Source: Spirogloea muscicola (Eukaryota > Streptophyta > Zygnematophyceae > Spirogloeales > Spirogloeaceae). From it: 64,000 nucleotides of DNA. Below the pieces are notes generated by a model. The model worked only from the letters and a program-made list of their open reading frames with translations. It was not told the origin of the DNA and did no database searches. The DNA lies in contig WELB01000127.1 of NCBI GenBank assembly GCA_009602725.1, forward strand, positions 266,316 to 330,315, in the 5' to 3' direction. Position numbers and translations under genes: made by a program. Positions 19,842 to 31,689 of this stretch are shown piece by piece (the first letter of the stretch is position 1; every line of letters begins with the position of its first letter).

Positions 19842-20441
19842 GTGTCGTAGCTTAGTTACGTACCAACACTTGCATCGCTGCATGCTCGAGCCCGTCGGCA
19901 GAAGGGCTTTCCTGAAATTCATATTTCGAAATCGTCATAGCGAGCGAGCACACATCTCCGTGCTACACATTTGACACTGCCTAGAGATCTCATCTTGTTG
20001 AAAACACTACGCTGGTACCTCATAGAGGGGGCAGCGACAAGAAAATGGTTACTCTTTGTCATGGCTGGGCCGATTACCGTGCATTTGGTTGTATGCCAGT
20101 TCCATGAGCAAGTATGATCTCGTGCAACGTGCATCGTCTTGCTCTCGCTCTCAGGTGCCAAAATCACCTGCGGAGCGATGTGCTTTCTGGTGAATGCCTG
20201 GATCTGTGGTATTGGTACTGCCTGGTCCTAGATGGTCCCCGTTGGCAGCCCAGAGATCCTTTGGCCCTTGCATCCTACTTGTGTGGTGCTGCCGACTCCT
20301 CCAAAGCAGTGCATCCTTCCTTCACTCCTGCGTACGGTAATAGGGAGAGAACAATTACTGCTTGGCTTGCTACGGTATGAACATGAAAGTGGATTGCAAC
20401 TGCATGTGTGATGATGTTACATGGTGGGAGGGTGGGAGCAA

Positions 20442-20567
20442 CAATGCTGTGGGCAAGGTGGCTTGACGGATGCTTGGAGAGGCTAGCAGCAGGCGTGCTG
20501 CCGGGGATGGCGCAACTACCATTCGAGGCGCGCGGTGTGGAGCTCCACAGAGACGGCAATGTAAGTT
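20442..20567 (+). CDS. Small conserved reading frame downstream of CCX (unit B)
   Basis: Starts MLWARWLDGCLERLAAG and ends VELHRDGNVS with an in-frame stop near 20567. It aligns without indels to the unit A peptide. Confidence 0.45.
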
Positions 20568-20903
20568 GACCCTAGAAATGGCGCCCTGTGGTGCGCTGGA
20601 GAAGACCAATTTGCCAAGTAACCTTGTCATACCTGACCTTGCATATGCTTTTGCCGCGGCTGAGAGCTTGCGACAAGTGGGTGCTCTGTTGCTTTTCTCA
20701 AGCGAGACCACATTAGACTACCAGGTCTCATCAGCAACAATCACATTCTTCCAAAAGATCTCATTGGAACATTCGACCTTTGCTGCTGACTGTCTCCTAC
20801 TTATAGTACTGACATTCAGGTCATACTACGGGCCATGTTGAGCTTTTGCTGTAATGAAGAAGGATCATGAAATTTAAAATACGTTACAGCGAAAGGTGGC
20901 CAA

Positions 20904-23277
20904 TCAAAATGACTTATTTGCACCTAGCAAGTTGCTCTCTGGCTCCCAAGAGCTGTGCTCCAAGCCATAACCGTCCCACTCAATGAGGACTTCCCTACCG
21001 CCTCGTCGCCCTCTTCTTGCAAGAATACGCTTGACAAGATGAAGATGGTACATCTTCTTGTCCCTTTTCCTGGCTCCCTGCAAGCATGATCTTGGTTGAG
21101 TCCTAGGCGTCTTCCTATGTAGATCAGTGCTGTTGCTGCTGAGGCAAGATGTGCATTGAGGCAACCTGGTCAGTTGCCGCACAATGCCTACGTCATGCTG
21201 TAGAGAGACTAGCTTCCGTTTGCTGCTAGAAGCTCTTGTAGCCCTCCCGCTGGATCCCTCTGAGCTGGACAACACATAATCTGGACTAGGGCTTGATGAG
21301 AACTCAGGAGCCTCATTCTGTGTGGCGCCTGACTCAGAGCTTGATGGTTCTTCTGCTCGGCACACTTGCTGCGTCAGGACGAGGTAATGTGCCACCGATG
21401 TGTAACCCTCAGCAACGACCTGCCAACCGTACAGCCGATCAGCCAATGAGAGAATCATGACTTGACATACCGCATCTTCTAGCCGCATCTTCTTTCAGGA
21501 TAGTAGGGCTACAGTGAGTTGCACGCCTCGCCTTCTCCAACTTTCTAGCTCAGCTAGTCAAGGCGTCGGTCAGGGTCGTGGCTGAAGACCTACTCACCTT
21601 CCTGTAGAGTTGGGCTGTGGGGGCCCAGCTCTTGTGCGACTCACAGAAGCTGCAGTTGCACATGTCTCGGCAGACCAGGCACATCCAATCCTTGTTCGCT
21701 TGTGCCTCAAGCACGTTCTCTCCGTATCTGCCAGCACGTGAAAGTATCAGCATACATGAGGAGTCAGCTGAAGGACGCCAGCCAAAGGAGCGCAGGCTGT
21801 CCATAGCAAGAGTGTGCGCGAGCTCCGTGGTGTTCAGGCAGTGCATGAATGTGCACGACCGAGATACTGGGTGGAGAGCAAGAGCTGCTGAGAAACCTCG
21901 CCTCATGAAGAGGCAATCACCGCAGGATCGGCCACGGACGGACTTGCATTCAGAACAGGTGGTCCGCTGGCCCAGCGTCTTTTGCCTGTGCTTGCACAAC
22001 CCATCAGAATGCAAGAACACTTTTGCTGGTCCCCCTGTCTTCAGACTTTGCAGAAGCCAGTGCTAGCAATGATTGTAGGCCGGCATTCCGTTCTGGCAGT
22101 CAGCCACCAACTTGTCAGCCTGCTAAGAGCTGCTCGCGGTTCTGCTATCCTCAGCTGACCTGCATTGATGACAAGTCCTCCCCTTAAGACTGTCATACAC
22201 CCGCGTCTTTCCTGCGTTGTAGAAGGTAACAGCACAATCAGCTGGCAACTGACCTACAACATGCAGCAAGGTTGGGGAATGCGAGCAAGGTTGATGAGCA
22301 GGTGTGTCATCATAAGCGGCACACAAGCTGCAGTACAGAGTAGCCATTATTTGCTGCCTGCTTCTCAAGGCGTTGAGAAAGCCGTTGTAAACTACGGCCG
22401 TCGGCGAAGAACGTGTCGCGCGAGCGGACGAGTCCCATAGAGCGACACTGGACTGGATACTGTCCAGGCTGGGGCTGGACCTAGAGAGCTGCGCACCATC
22501 GGGAGCGAAGCCGTCCTTGTTGAGTTGCCACGAAGGGGCTGCGCTGCCCAGCAGCCGCTGGTGCTCGCGCGTGTACGACTCCGGCAGGTTGCATTCCCCA
22601 GGTTGCAGCTTCTGCCGCCGCCTCTCAGTGCTGCCGGCCAGCCGTGGCTGCGCTTGCCGCTGCGATGCCGCACCGGCACTCGGCTCACGGTAGTCCTCCT
22701 GAGCCTCCGCCAACCTGGCCAGAGCCCGCGGGCATTCCCGAAGTGTCATCACTCTGTGGGCAGCTCCAGCTGAGCCCCGCTCGGCTGGAGACATCGTTCG
22801 CCGGCTCTGCATGGCGGCTGTGACAGAGCAGACCAAGTGCATGGAGAAAGCGATGGAGCAAGCTGGGGACGTGACGTGATATCCTCCCCTCGGCTCATCT
22901 GACCTTCAAATTGCCGACACGGGGTACGAAGAGCGCCCTGCCTGCCTCGCCTGTGGCTCCGCCAATGCAGTCGTGAATGCCCTCTGTGAACTGGAGGAGC
23001 TGTTCTTCTGCATGCACCTGGCTGGCGTACACAGCCGCTCTGCGAGTACCAGCAGCTTTCCTCGGGTCGTGATGTGAGCGGGGAGGCGCGGACCTGCTGG
23101 AGGAGCGCCTGGCGGCAGCGCGGGGCAGCGGCGCTCGCCCCGAGGCGCCGGCGGCAGGCAGCGCTTGTGACGGCAGGAGGAGGAGGAGGAGGAGGCGGGG
23201 AAGCGGATTCGAGGAGGCCGAGCTGCAGCGGCCAGGCGCGCCTGCCGCTGGAGCTCGTACGCCGTCAGCGGCGCCAT
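20904..23277 (-). CDS. CDCA7-like zf-4CXXC_R1 protein with C-terminal chromodomain, copy B
   Basis: Probable chromatin protein of the plant CDCA7 class, which partners SNF2-type remodellers in DNA methylation maintenance. Minus-strand order: exon 1 from M23277 (MAPLTAYELQRQARLAA, the YE..R..RL..N leader typical of plant members); a long exon (about 22842-22142) ending RVYDSLKGRTCHQCR; exon 21985-21902 (KTLGQRTTCSECKSVRGRSC, GDCLFM); exon 21727-21598 (YGENVLEAQANKDWMC, CRDMCNCSFC, APTAQLYRK); exon 21419-20904. The last exon continues the family's usual tail (VAEGYTSVAHYLVL), then a Ser-rich linker, then a chromodomain (LVKRILARRGRRGGREVLIE, WDGYGLEHSSWEPESNL). All Cys pairs of the zinc domain are present. 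The first aromatic-cage position reads His, where copy F has Tyr. The donor after CLFM reads GC rather than GT. It converges with CCX copy B. The 5' exon boundary and the middle splicing are uncertain. Confidence 0.75.
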
Positions 23278-23469
23278 GGCGGGGGAGCTCGGGAGGAGGC
23301 GGGCGGGGCGGCCTTCAGGGCGCTGCGCGACGCGGGCTCCCCGCCAGACACGGCAGGGCTGCCGCCAGCCCGGGCGCGCCCCTTGGGCCTGCTCCCGCGC
23401 TGGCGGGGGCCTGTGACGCGGTTTGGGCTTTAGGATCAAGGGCTAAGGGTCTCTCCGGAGAAGGGGCTC

Positions 23470-24510
23470 AGGGTTTCATGCAGGGCCCTTGTTTACTCCA
23501 GTGAAAGGTCCACGAGGCCGGAAATGCTCTTTGGAAGGGCCCCTTCGGACCTTGTCATTCTCATCGGGCTGGCTGTTCACAGTCCTCCACCTCCTCTGGG
23601 AGAGCCTTTCTCTTTGGGCTGGCTTGTCCAGCCCCTATCCTCAATGGGCGAGCCCTTTCTTCTTTCTCTGGAAGAGCTCACTTTTTCGGAGGGAAAGCTT
23701 CGGGAAAGCGCTGCCCGGGCCCCTTGGACCTTGCCAGTTCCTCTCGGCCTGGCTGTTCACAGCCCTCGCCCCTTTTGGGAGAGCCTTTCCTCCTTTCGTG
23801 GCTGCAGCCTCTGGCTACAGACAGAGGACCCGCTACCCGAAGAATAGTCTCTCTGTCTTGAGGCTGCTCAACGAAATACTGGAAGAACGACTCTTCCGGT
23901 AGAGGGCCATGGCTGTGATTGGCCAGCTGAAGAAGAGAATGAAGAATGAGACTATAAATATTCTGCACCCTGTGGCTACTTGAGACGCTGGGTGATTCAG
24001 CGCTTTCTGGCCCATTCGCACTTTCTTAATTCTTTCTTTGGGCTGGCTGATCACAGAGATTGCCCTCTATTGGAAGAGTCTTCCCTCTTCTGACGCCTTT
24101 CAGACCTTGTTCATTAGTTTCTGGGCTGGCCTGTCACAGCCATCGCCCTCTACTGGATTCTTTCTTCCCATTCATTCCTATGGGCTGGCCTTCTCTTGTC
24201 CATTCTTTTCGGCCTTGCGGCCACTTCAGACCTGGTACATTCCTCTCACAGCCACTACCTTAAAATCAGAAGAGCTGTTTCGTCTGGGCTGGCCTCACAG
24301 AGCCATTGCTCTACATTGAGGGAGTCGTTTCCTTTCCTTGGGCTGGCCTTCATAGCCATTGCCTTGCATTGGAAGAGCTGAGTTTCTCAGCCAGCGCGTT
24401 AGGCCCCTTCATCCCTTGTCATTCTTTTTGGGCTGGCTGTACACAGCTCTTTGCCCCCTTTGAGAGAGCCACTTCTACTCTGGCAGAGCCACTTTGGGAG
24501 AGCCAGTGCT
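23470..24510. repeat. Hairpin-like repeat array 2
   Basis: Near-duplicate of array 1, with cores at about 23567, 23612, 23747, 24042, 24124, 24286 and 24340. It includes a retroelement-end motif near 23815-23905 (AASGYRQRTRYP). It lies between divergent CDCA7 copy B and CCX copy C. Confidence 0.75.
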
Positions 24511-24519
24511 CAGATGGGA

Positions 24520-24775
24520 GCAGCGTCGCTGCCCGGGCGGACGTGCGGCCTCCGGGCAGGACTTGTTCGGCCTGGTGCCCCGGGAGCGCGGGCAGCCGGG
24601 CCGGGCCGGGAGGGCCAAGGCGGGAGCTTGGGCGGTGCGGGGGGACTGGTCGCAGAGCGGGACGGGGCGCCCCGGGGGCGCCGAATCAGATCCGTGGGCT
24701 AATGGAACGGGCAACGGCCTGCGCGGGAAACCGGCCCCCACGTTGGCCAACGCGGCCTGAAGCTCACCCCCCCCC
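24520..24775 (+). promoter_or_regulatory. Conserved CCX 5' region with E2F-type site (copy C)
   Basis: Same GC-rich block as upstream of copy B, with GCGGGAAA at 24723-24730. A single N follows at 24788 in a C-rich run. Confidence 0.5.
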
Positions 24776-24884
24776 CCCCCCTCCCTCNCCAGCGCCGCCG
24801 CGGCCGCGGCATCGCTCCTGAGAGCAGGGCCGAAGCCTTGCCCCGGCGCCGCTCGGCCCCGACAAGCCCCGCCGCGAGCGAGCA

Positions 24885-25721
24885 ATGGCGTCTGGCCTTC
24901 TGGGCCTGGCCACCGCGTTCGTGGAGGCGTGGGCCACCGAAGCCTGCGCAGCCGCCGCCAGGCTCGGGCTGCTCCCGGCGACCACGAGCCCCCGGGCGGC
25001 CGCCGAGGAGGCCGCGGCATCGTCGCCCGCCTGCGAGAGCGCGGCGCGCGGCGTGCTTCGCGCCGAGGCGTGCGCCGATCTGGCCGCCGTCGGCCCCAGG
25101 AAGGCCTCGACCGGCCGCAGAGGCCGCCGCCGCCACCTGTCGAGCCCCCGCAGGGGGGCCTCTGCACCCACCCAGCATGGCATCCCCGTGGAGGCGGCAT
25201 GGCAAGCCGCCTGCTGCCTCGCCGACGCCCTCAACGACGCGCTGCTGCTGCGGCGCGAGGCCGAGCACGCTGCCCAGCTGGCGGAGGACTGGCAGCGGTA
25301 CGCCGAGGAGACGGCGGTGGAGCGCGACGAGCTACTCGAGTGGGGCCTGCGAGTGCTGGACGACAACCAGCAGCTTCGACACACCGCGTGCAGCAGCACG
25401 GAGGAGGCTGAGCGCTGGTACCAGGATGCCAAGATCCTGGACGACTGCCGCATAGACTTGACAGGGCAGCTGGAGGCGTGCCGCCAGCAGGCGCAAGCCG
25501 AGGCTTCTCGGCTTAGGTCTGACGTTGCGGGGGCGCAGTGGCTACTGCGCGTCGCAGACAACCGCATGCGCGACCTGCAAGCCCAAGTGGCTTCGCAGCA
25601 CGACCAGCTGCAGGCGATGCAGCGTGAGGTGGCCGCCCTCAGGGCCACCCAGGGGACATGCGACAGCCCAGTCGCACTCAGCGACTGCTATCCTCTCAGG
25701 AGGAGGGCGTCTTGTGCCTAG
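24885..25721 (+). CDS. CCX coiled-coil protein, copy C (278 aa)
   Basis: Intact frame from MASGLLGLATAFVEAWATEA to RRRASCA. It is nearly identical to copy B over the first 300 bp and diverges in the coiled-coil half (WQRYAEETAVERDELLEWGL, MRDLQAQVASQHDQLQAMQR). It lacks 11 residues of copy B around the second half of the coiled coil (the DADALAAQAA region). The convergent CDCA7 gene expected downstream is missing in this unit. Function unknown. Confidence 0.65.
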   Translation: MASGLLGLATAFVEAWATEACAAAARLGLLPATTSPRAAAEEAAASSPACESAARGVLRAEACADLAAVGPRKASTGRRGRRRHLSSPRRGASAPTQHGIPVEAAWQAACCLADALNDALLLRREAEHAAQLAEDWQRYAEETAVERDELLEWGLRVLDDNQQLRHTACSSTEEAERWYQDAKILDDCRIDLTGQLEACRQQAQAEASRLRSDVAGAQWLLRVADNRMRDLQAQVASQHDQLQAMQREVAALRATQGTCDSPVALSDCYPLRRRASCA

Positions 25722-26447
25722 GAGTCGAACATAGCAATGCTTGCTTTGTTCCGTCAGCATCAATGCTGCTAGCCTTGTATGCGAAGTTTTCCGTGCTTTA
25801 TTGAATTTGTCTTCCTGCAGCCAATGCCGCTGTCACAGGGTGAGTGCGTGAGTTCCTTGTGTGTTGCTGCGCTCACAGCTGGCTCCTTTCGTGCTACTGC
25901 ATGCTCGAGCCTGTCATCAGAAAGGCTTTCTCGTGATGTTATCGTAGGGAAAGAGTACAATCTCCTCCGGCGTTCGTTTGACACTGCAGGAAGAATGTGT
26001 TCTATGAATCTGCACTAAGCTGGTACCTTACAGAGGAGGCGGCAACATGGACATCGAGGGTCTTTGTCATAGCTGGGCCGATCACCGTGCATTACGTTGT
26101 ATGCCAACTCATGAACAAGTAGAATCTCGTCCACGCATATTGCATGGTCTTGCTCTCAGGTGCCAAAGTCACCTGCGGTGGAATGCTTTCTGGTGAACGA
26201 CTACATCTGAAGAAATGGCACTGCCTGGTCCTGATTGATCCCCGTGGGCAGCCCAGAGATCCTTAGGCCCTTGCACCCTACTTGTGTGTTTCTGCCGATT
26301 CCTCCTTAGAAGTGCATCCTTCCTTCGCTCCTGTATAGTGCATAGTAATAGGGGGAGAGAACAACCACTGCTTGGCTTGCTATGCCTGAGCAAGAAAAGT
26401 GGATTGCAATTGCATGTGTGATAACGTTACATGAGGGTAGCATCGAT

Positions 26448-26570
26448 GCTGTCAGAAAGGCGGCTTGACGGTTGCTTGGAGAGGCTAGCAGCAGGCGCGC
26501 TAACGGGGATGGCGCAACTATCATCTGTGGCGCACGGCGTGGAGCTGCACAAAGACGGCAGCGGATTTTG
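26448..26570 (+). CDS. Small conserved reading frame downstream of CCX (unit C)
   Basis: MLSERRLDGCLERLAAG through VELHKDGSGF and stop. It is collinear with the unit A and B peptides. Confidence 0.45.
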
Positions 26571-27149
26571 ACCTTTTGTGAAAGAGAAAATCTTCCAGTG
26601 GATGGCTGTGATTGGCCAGCCCATAAGGCTCCCAGTTGATGGGAGACCTCGTCGCTCGTCGGTGGCGGCTAGGAGGCGGCCAATGTGCTAAATCGTACCC
26701 TTTTCCCTTGGTTATGAACGGCCTGCTAGGCAAGCGTATAGCCAGTAGTGCACATCCCAAATGGATTGCGAGAGCTGTAGCATTGCAGTATCCATTTGAA
26801 CCAAGGCACCAGCAATGCCTTGGTGGGCAAAAGCATTCTGATTTGAAATGGCGCCCTGCCGTGCGCTCGAGAAGACTAATGCTACCCAGTAACATTGTCA
26901 TACCTGACCTCGCGTCTTCTGTTGCTGCGGCTAAAAGCTTGCGACAAGTAGCTGCACTGTTGCTCTTATCAAGCAAGACCAGACTGGACTACCAAGTCTC
27001 ATCAGCAACAATCACCTATTAGCAAGATCTCAATGGGTTGTTTATACTTTTGCTGCTGACATTTTGCTGCTGACTGTCTCCCACGTGTAGTATGAACGTC
27101 TCCCACTTGTAGTAATGACGTTCAAGTCATGCTACGGGCCTTTGGTGAG

Positions 27150-27260
27150 CTTTTGATCTGATGAAGAAGGACTGAATAACATGTGAAATACAGCATAAGG
27201 TGGAGTATCAAGTGAGCTCCTTGGCGTCCAGCAAGTTGCTCTCTGGCTCAGAAAACGAAG
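27150..27260. other. Truncation junction: CDCA7-chromodomain gene missing from unit C
   Basis: Up to AGTTGCTCTCTGGCTC (about 27249) the sequence follows the 3' end of the other units, where the chromodomain stop should lie. It then switches to unrelated sequence (AGAAAACGAAGAGC...). The whole minus-strand gene of about 2.3 kb is absent here. Confidence 0.6.
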
Positions 27261-27499
27261 AGCTGACAAGCTTCGAAGGGGTCAAAAGCGCTGTCTCAGA
27301 ACTGGCGGAGGATGAGCCACTCAACAACCACGAGTAAGGAGCCGCAGATCTGAAAGACTAGCTGCCGGAAGCAGTCCCCCCTTGACGAAAAGCAGAGGCT
27401 GCCGCGGGAGCACGGCAAGCACGCAGGTGCAAGGCGTGGGCCACGGGACCGCTGAAGGGGAAAGCTTTGGAACAGCACTTGTGGACCCCTTCGTTTCTT

Positions 27500-29030
27500 C
27501 TCAGTTTTTGTCGGGCTGGCTGTTCACAGCCCTCGCCCGTTTGGGAGAGCCTTCATCTTTTCGTGGCTGCATCCTCTGTGGTTACTGAGCGGGTCAGCTT
27601 AGCAGCAGGTGACGTACATTTGTCCAATATGCTTGCCTTTGTACTTGGCCACACATGGCCTCCCCATCTCTTAATATACACGCATTTCCATTCTGGCTAT
27701 AGACAGGGGACCCGCTAGCCGGGGACTAGTTCCTCTCACCTGAGGCTGCTCAACGGCATACTGAGAGGAAGACTCTTCTGGTCCCGGGCTTACTAAGCCT
27801 CCCTCCGCTCTAGTCTCGTGCATTGCTGTGTGGTTAGGCGCCTCTCGGCTCTTTGGATCTTGTCCATTCTTGTTGGGGTGGCTTTCCAGCCACCTTCCTA
27901 AGTTGGGCGGGCTTCCTCTCAGGTAGAGGGCGATGTACGGTTGGCCAGCTCAAGAAAAGAATGAAGAATGAAAGAAATGATGAATGGCACCCAGTGGCCA
28001 CTTGAGACCCCTGCATGTTGTAACGCTTTTCTGGCCCCTTCGCACTTTCTTCATTTTCTCTTTGGGCTGGCTAATCAAAGCCATCGCCCTCTACTGGAAG
28101 GATCGTTCTCCTCCTGACTTTCTCCTCTCTTTTGTGAAGGTGGCCGAACGGAAGAAGCTGCACAAGTACAAGGACCACCTGGCGGGTGATACCTTTTACC
28201 CCCTGGCCATGGACATCCATGGGTGTTACGGGGGTCGGTGGTCCTCGTTGCTTTCGCTGCTGGCCTCTCAAGCTGACCAGCGGCGCCGGGAACAGGGTGC
28301 TGCCCTTCCCGGTGGCTCGGTGCCTTTGGGTCTTGTTTCCTGCTACCGAATGCGCTTATCTATGTGCCCACGGCGGTCCCAGGCGGTTGCTTTGCATCGC
28401 CGGGCTGGTCGCGCCCTTGCAGCAGCCTCTGGCTTGCGCAGCGGGGTTGCTCTTCCTCCCCTCAGCTCATCTGACTTCCTACTGCTGACACGGGGGTATT
28501 GAGGGCGCCCTGTCTGCCTAGCCTTTGGCTCCGTCATGAACACCTGTGTGGATCTGGCTGGCATTTCACAGCCGATTCTTCAAACATCAGCAGCCGCATT
28601 CATTCTAACTTTTTTTCCTGACGCCTTCCAGACCTTGTGCAATAGATTCTGGGCTGGCCAATCACAGCCATCGCCTCTCCCGCAATGGTCTTTCTTCTTC
28701 TCGTTCATTCCTTTGGTGGGCTGGCCTCTCTTGTCTCTTGTCCTCTTGTTTTCGGCCTTCCGGCCCTTTGAGACCCTGTACAATCCTCCTACAGAAAGTA
28801 CCTTACATATGAAAGGCTGTTTCGTTTGGGCTGGCCTCTCAGAGCCACTGCTCTACATAGGAGGAGCTACTTTCTTTCTCTTTGGGCTGGCCTTAATAGC
28901 CATTGCCTCACAGTGGAGCTTTTTCTCAGATGGAAAAACAGCTCTTCCAAGTTGACAGCAGTGGCTGTGAGAGGTCCGAGCAAAGGATGGACAAGGTCCG
29001 AAAGAAAAGAGCGCTTCCAAATTGACAGCA
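27500..29030. repeat. Hairpin-like repeat array 3 with retroelement 3' end
   Basis: GGGCTGGC...CACAGCC cores at about 27513, 28065, 28651, 28838 and 28887. A block of about 105 bp (27580-27690) recurs at 35382-35482. No host gene is seen. Confidence 0.65.
28110..28505 (+). mobile_element. Retroelement C-terminal fragment (putative reverse-transcriptase ORF end)
   Basis: Reads AERKKLHKYKDHLAGDTFYP, LAMDIHGCYGGRWSSLLSLL, a basic stretch, then RAGRALAAASGLRSG and SDFLLLTRGY with stop. The same succession recurs in decayed form at 49.88-50.31, 50.46-50.9 and, on the minus strand, 51.6-51.3 kb. The pattern (an [F/L]-PLA-D-HG-x-[G/W] block followed by an Arg/Gln-rich helix) is like the region after the reverse transcriptase domain in algal LINE-type elements. 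No catalytic YxDD is present in the window, so this is an inference. Confidence 0.4.
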
Positions 29031-29079
29031 GCGGCTGTGAGAAGCCAGCCCAAAGAATGGACAAGGTGGGAGCGGCGTT

Positions 29080-29345
29080 CGCTGCCCGGGCGGACGTGCG
29101 GCCTCCGGGCGGGACTTGTTCGGCCTGTCACCCTGGGAGCGCGGGCAGCCGGGCCGGGCCGGGAAGAGAGGGAGGGTCAAGGCGGGAGCTTGGGCGGTGC
29201 CGGGGGGCCATTGGATCGCAGAGCGAGACGGGGCGCCCGGGCTGCGCCGAATCGGATTCGTGGACTAATGCAACGGCCAACGGCCTGCGCGGGAAACCGG
29301 CCCGCCACGTTGGCCAACGCGGCCTGAAGCTCTCCCCCCCCCCCC
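29080..29345 (+). promoter_or_regulatory. Conserved CCX 5' region with E2F-type site (copy D)
   Basis: GC-rich block as in the other units, with GCGGGAAA at 29289-29296. An N at 29355 marks the junction with the reading frame. Confidence 0.5.
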
Positions 29346-29460
29346 TCCCTCCTCNTGCTTCTGCGGCGTCGCTCCCGAGCAGGGACAGCGCCTGCACCAG
29401 CGCCGCGCCTTCTACCGCCCGCCGCCGCGCCGACCGCCTCGCCGCTGCGACCGCGCCAGT

Positions 29461-30307
29461 CATGGCGTCCGGCCTTCTGGGCCTGGCCACCGCCTTCGTG
29501 GCGGCGTGGGCCACCGAAGCCTGCGCAGCCGCCACCCGGCTGGGGCTGCTCCCTCCGACCACGAGCCGCCGGGCGGCCGCCGAGGTGGCCATGCCCGCGT
29601 CGCCCGCCTGCGAGAGCGAGGCGCGCGGCGTGCTTCGCACCGACGCCTGCGTCGAGCTGGCCGCCGTCGGCCCCAGGACGGCCTCGACCGGCCGCAGAGG
29701 CCGCCGCCGCCAGCTGTCGAGCCCCCGGAGGGCGACCTGTGCGGCCAGCGAGCACGGCATTTCCGTGGAGGCGGCCTGGCAAGCCGCCTGCTGCCTCGCG
29801 GACGCGCTTAACGAGGCGCTGCTGCTGCGCGGCGAGGCGGAGCATGCGGCGCAGCTGGCGGAGGAGTGACAGCGCTACGCCCAGGAGACGGCGGCGGAGC
29901 GGGACGAGTTGGAGGCGTGGGGCGCGCGCATGCTGGAGGAGCATGCCTGACTCGAGCATCGCGCGCGCAGCAGCGCGGAGGAGGCTGACCGCCGGTACCA
30001 GGATGCCAAGATCCTGGATGACGGCTGCATAGACCTGACAGGGCAGCTGGCGGCGTGCCGCCAGCAGGCGCAAGCTGAGGCTTCTCGGCTTAGGTCCGAC
30101 CTTGCGGGCGCGCAGTGGCTGCTGCGCGCCGCAGACAGTCGCATGCGCGACCTGCAAGCCCAAGTGGCTTCGCAGGATCACCAGCTTCTAGAAATGCACC
30201 TCGAGGTGGCTGCCCTCAAGGCCACCCTGGGCACATGCCACAGCCCGGTAGCAGTCAGTGACTGCTCTCCCATTGTTGGCCCTAGGAAGAGGGCCTCTTG
30301 TGCTTAG
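29461..30307 (+). pseudogene. CCX coiled-coil gene, copy D (two in-frame stops)
   Basis: Begins MASGLLGLATAFVAAWATEA after an in-frame leader (SLPSRDSACTSAAPSTARRR). The frame is broken by TGA at 29867, where other copies have Trp of the EEWQRYA/EDWQRYA motif, and by a second TGA near 29948. The tail ends KRASCA with a normal stop. Readable as pseudogene unless the first TGA is recoded. Confidence 0.7.
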
Positions 30308-30986
30308 AGTGTCGTGTGTAGGGTCAGTAGCAATACTTGCTTCCTCCCATCAGCAGTCGTGCTGCTGGTCCATGTAGGCAAACGTTTCCCTGCTGTATTG
30401 GGTTGGTCTCCTGCGGCCAACGCCAGTATCACATGGTGCTTGCACGAAATCCTTTTGTGTTGCTTCGCTTACAGCTATCTCCTGTCGTGCTACTGCATGC
30501 TCGAGCCGTCAGCAGAAAGGCTTTCTTGTGATGTTATCATTGCCAAAGAGCACATCTCCTTGTCGGACATTTTTGCACTGCATAGAGATCTCAGCCTGTA
30601 AAATTGCACTATGCTAGTACCTCATTGACGAGGCAGCAGCGTGAAGATTGAGGGTCTTTGTCATAGCTGGCCCGATTGTCGTGCATTGGGTTGTATGCCA
30701 ATCCATGAACAGGTAGAACTCGTGCCTTGCACATTGCATGGTCTTGCTTTCAGGTGCCAATATAAACTTGCGGTGAAATGCTTTCTGGTGAATGACTACG
30801 TCTGTAGAACTGGTACTGCCTGGTCCTAGATGGTCCCCATGGGCAGCCCAGAGACCCTTAGGCCTTGCATCCTACTTGTGTGGTTCTGCCGATTCCTGCT
30901 AGGTAGTGCATCTCTCATTCACTCTGCTAAGGCATGAACACGACCGTGGATTGCAACCGAATGTGTGATTCTGTGAAAAGATGTGA

Positions 30987-31120
30987 GCAACAAGGCTGTG
31001 GGGAAGGCGGCTTGACGGTTGCTTGGTGGAGACGCTAGCAGCAGGCGTGCTAACGGGGATGGCGCAACTACCATTAGGGGCGCTCGGCGTGGAGCTGCAC
31101 AAAGACGGCAAGGGACTCTG
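30987..31120 (+). pseudogene. Small conserved frame downstream of CCX (unit D, start lost)
   Basis: Aligns as RRLDGCL...LAAGVLTGMAQ...VELHKDGKGL and stop, with an extra codon after GCL. The initiator ATG is changed to AAG. Confidence 0.4.
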
Positions 31121-31689
31121 ACCTTTTAATAGATAGAGACTCTTCCAGTATCTTCCAGTAGATGGCTGTAGCTGGCCAGCCCAGAAGGCTCCCAGTTGAT
31201 GGGAGACAAGACCCCGTCGCTCACCGGTGGCGACTAGGAGGCGGCCAACGTGCTAGATCGTGCCCTTTCCCTTGGATATAAACGGCCTGCCGGAGCAGGC
31301 AAGCCTACAGCCAATAGTGCAAGTTCCAAGTAGTTTGCGAGAGCTGTAGCATGGCAATATCCACTTGAACGAATGCATCAGCAATGTCTTGGTGGCAAAA
31401 GCAATCCGGCTTGAAATGGCGCCCTGCGGTGCGCTTCAGAAGACCAATTCTGCCAAGTATCCTTGTCATACCTGACCTCGCATCGTTGTTTCGACGGCTT
31501 AAAGCTTACAAGACTACCAGGTTTCGTCATCACAGTCACATAACCTCACAGATTCATTGGTTGTTTGACCTTTGCTGCTTACTGTCTCCCACTTAGATCA
31601 CTGACTTCAGGTCGTGCTACGGGCCATGTTGAGCTTTTTGTCCAGAGAAGAAGGATCATAACAAGTAAAATGTGTCACAGCGAAAGGTG

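Noticed and set aside
20370-20711. Minus-strand frames in the shared 3' region (also at 26521-26976 and 46676-46984)
   Set aside because: Sequence is conserved between units, but the peptides are frame-inconsistent and show no motif, so repeat conservation explains it.
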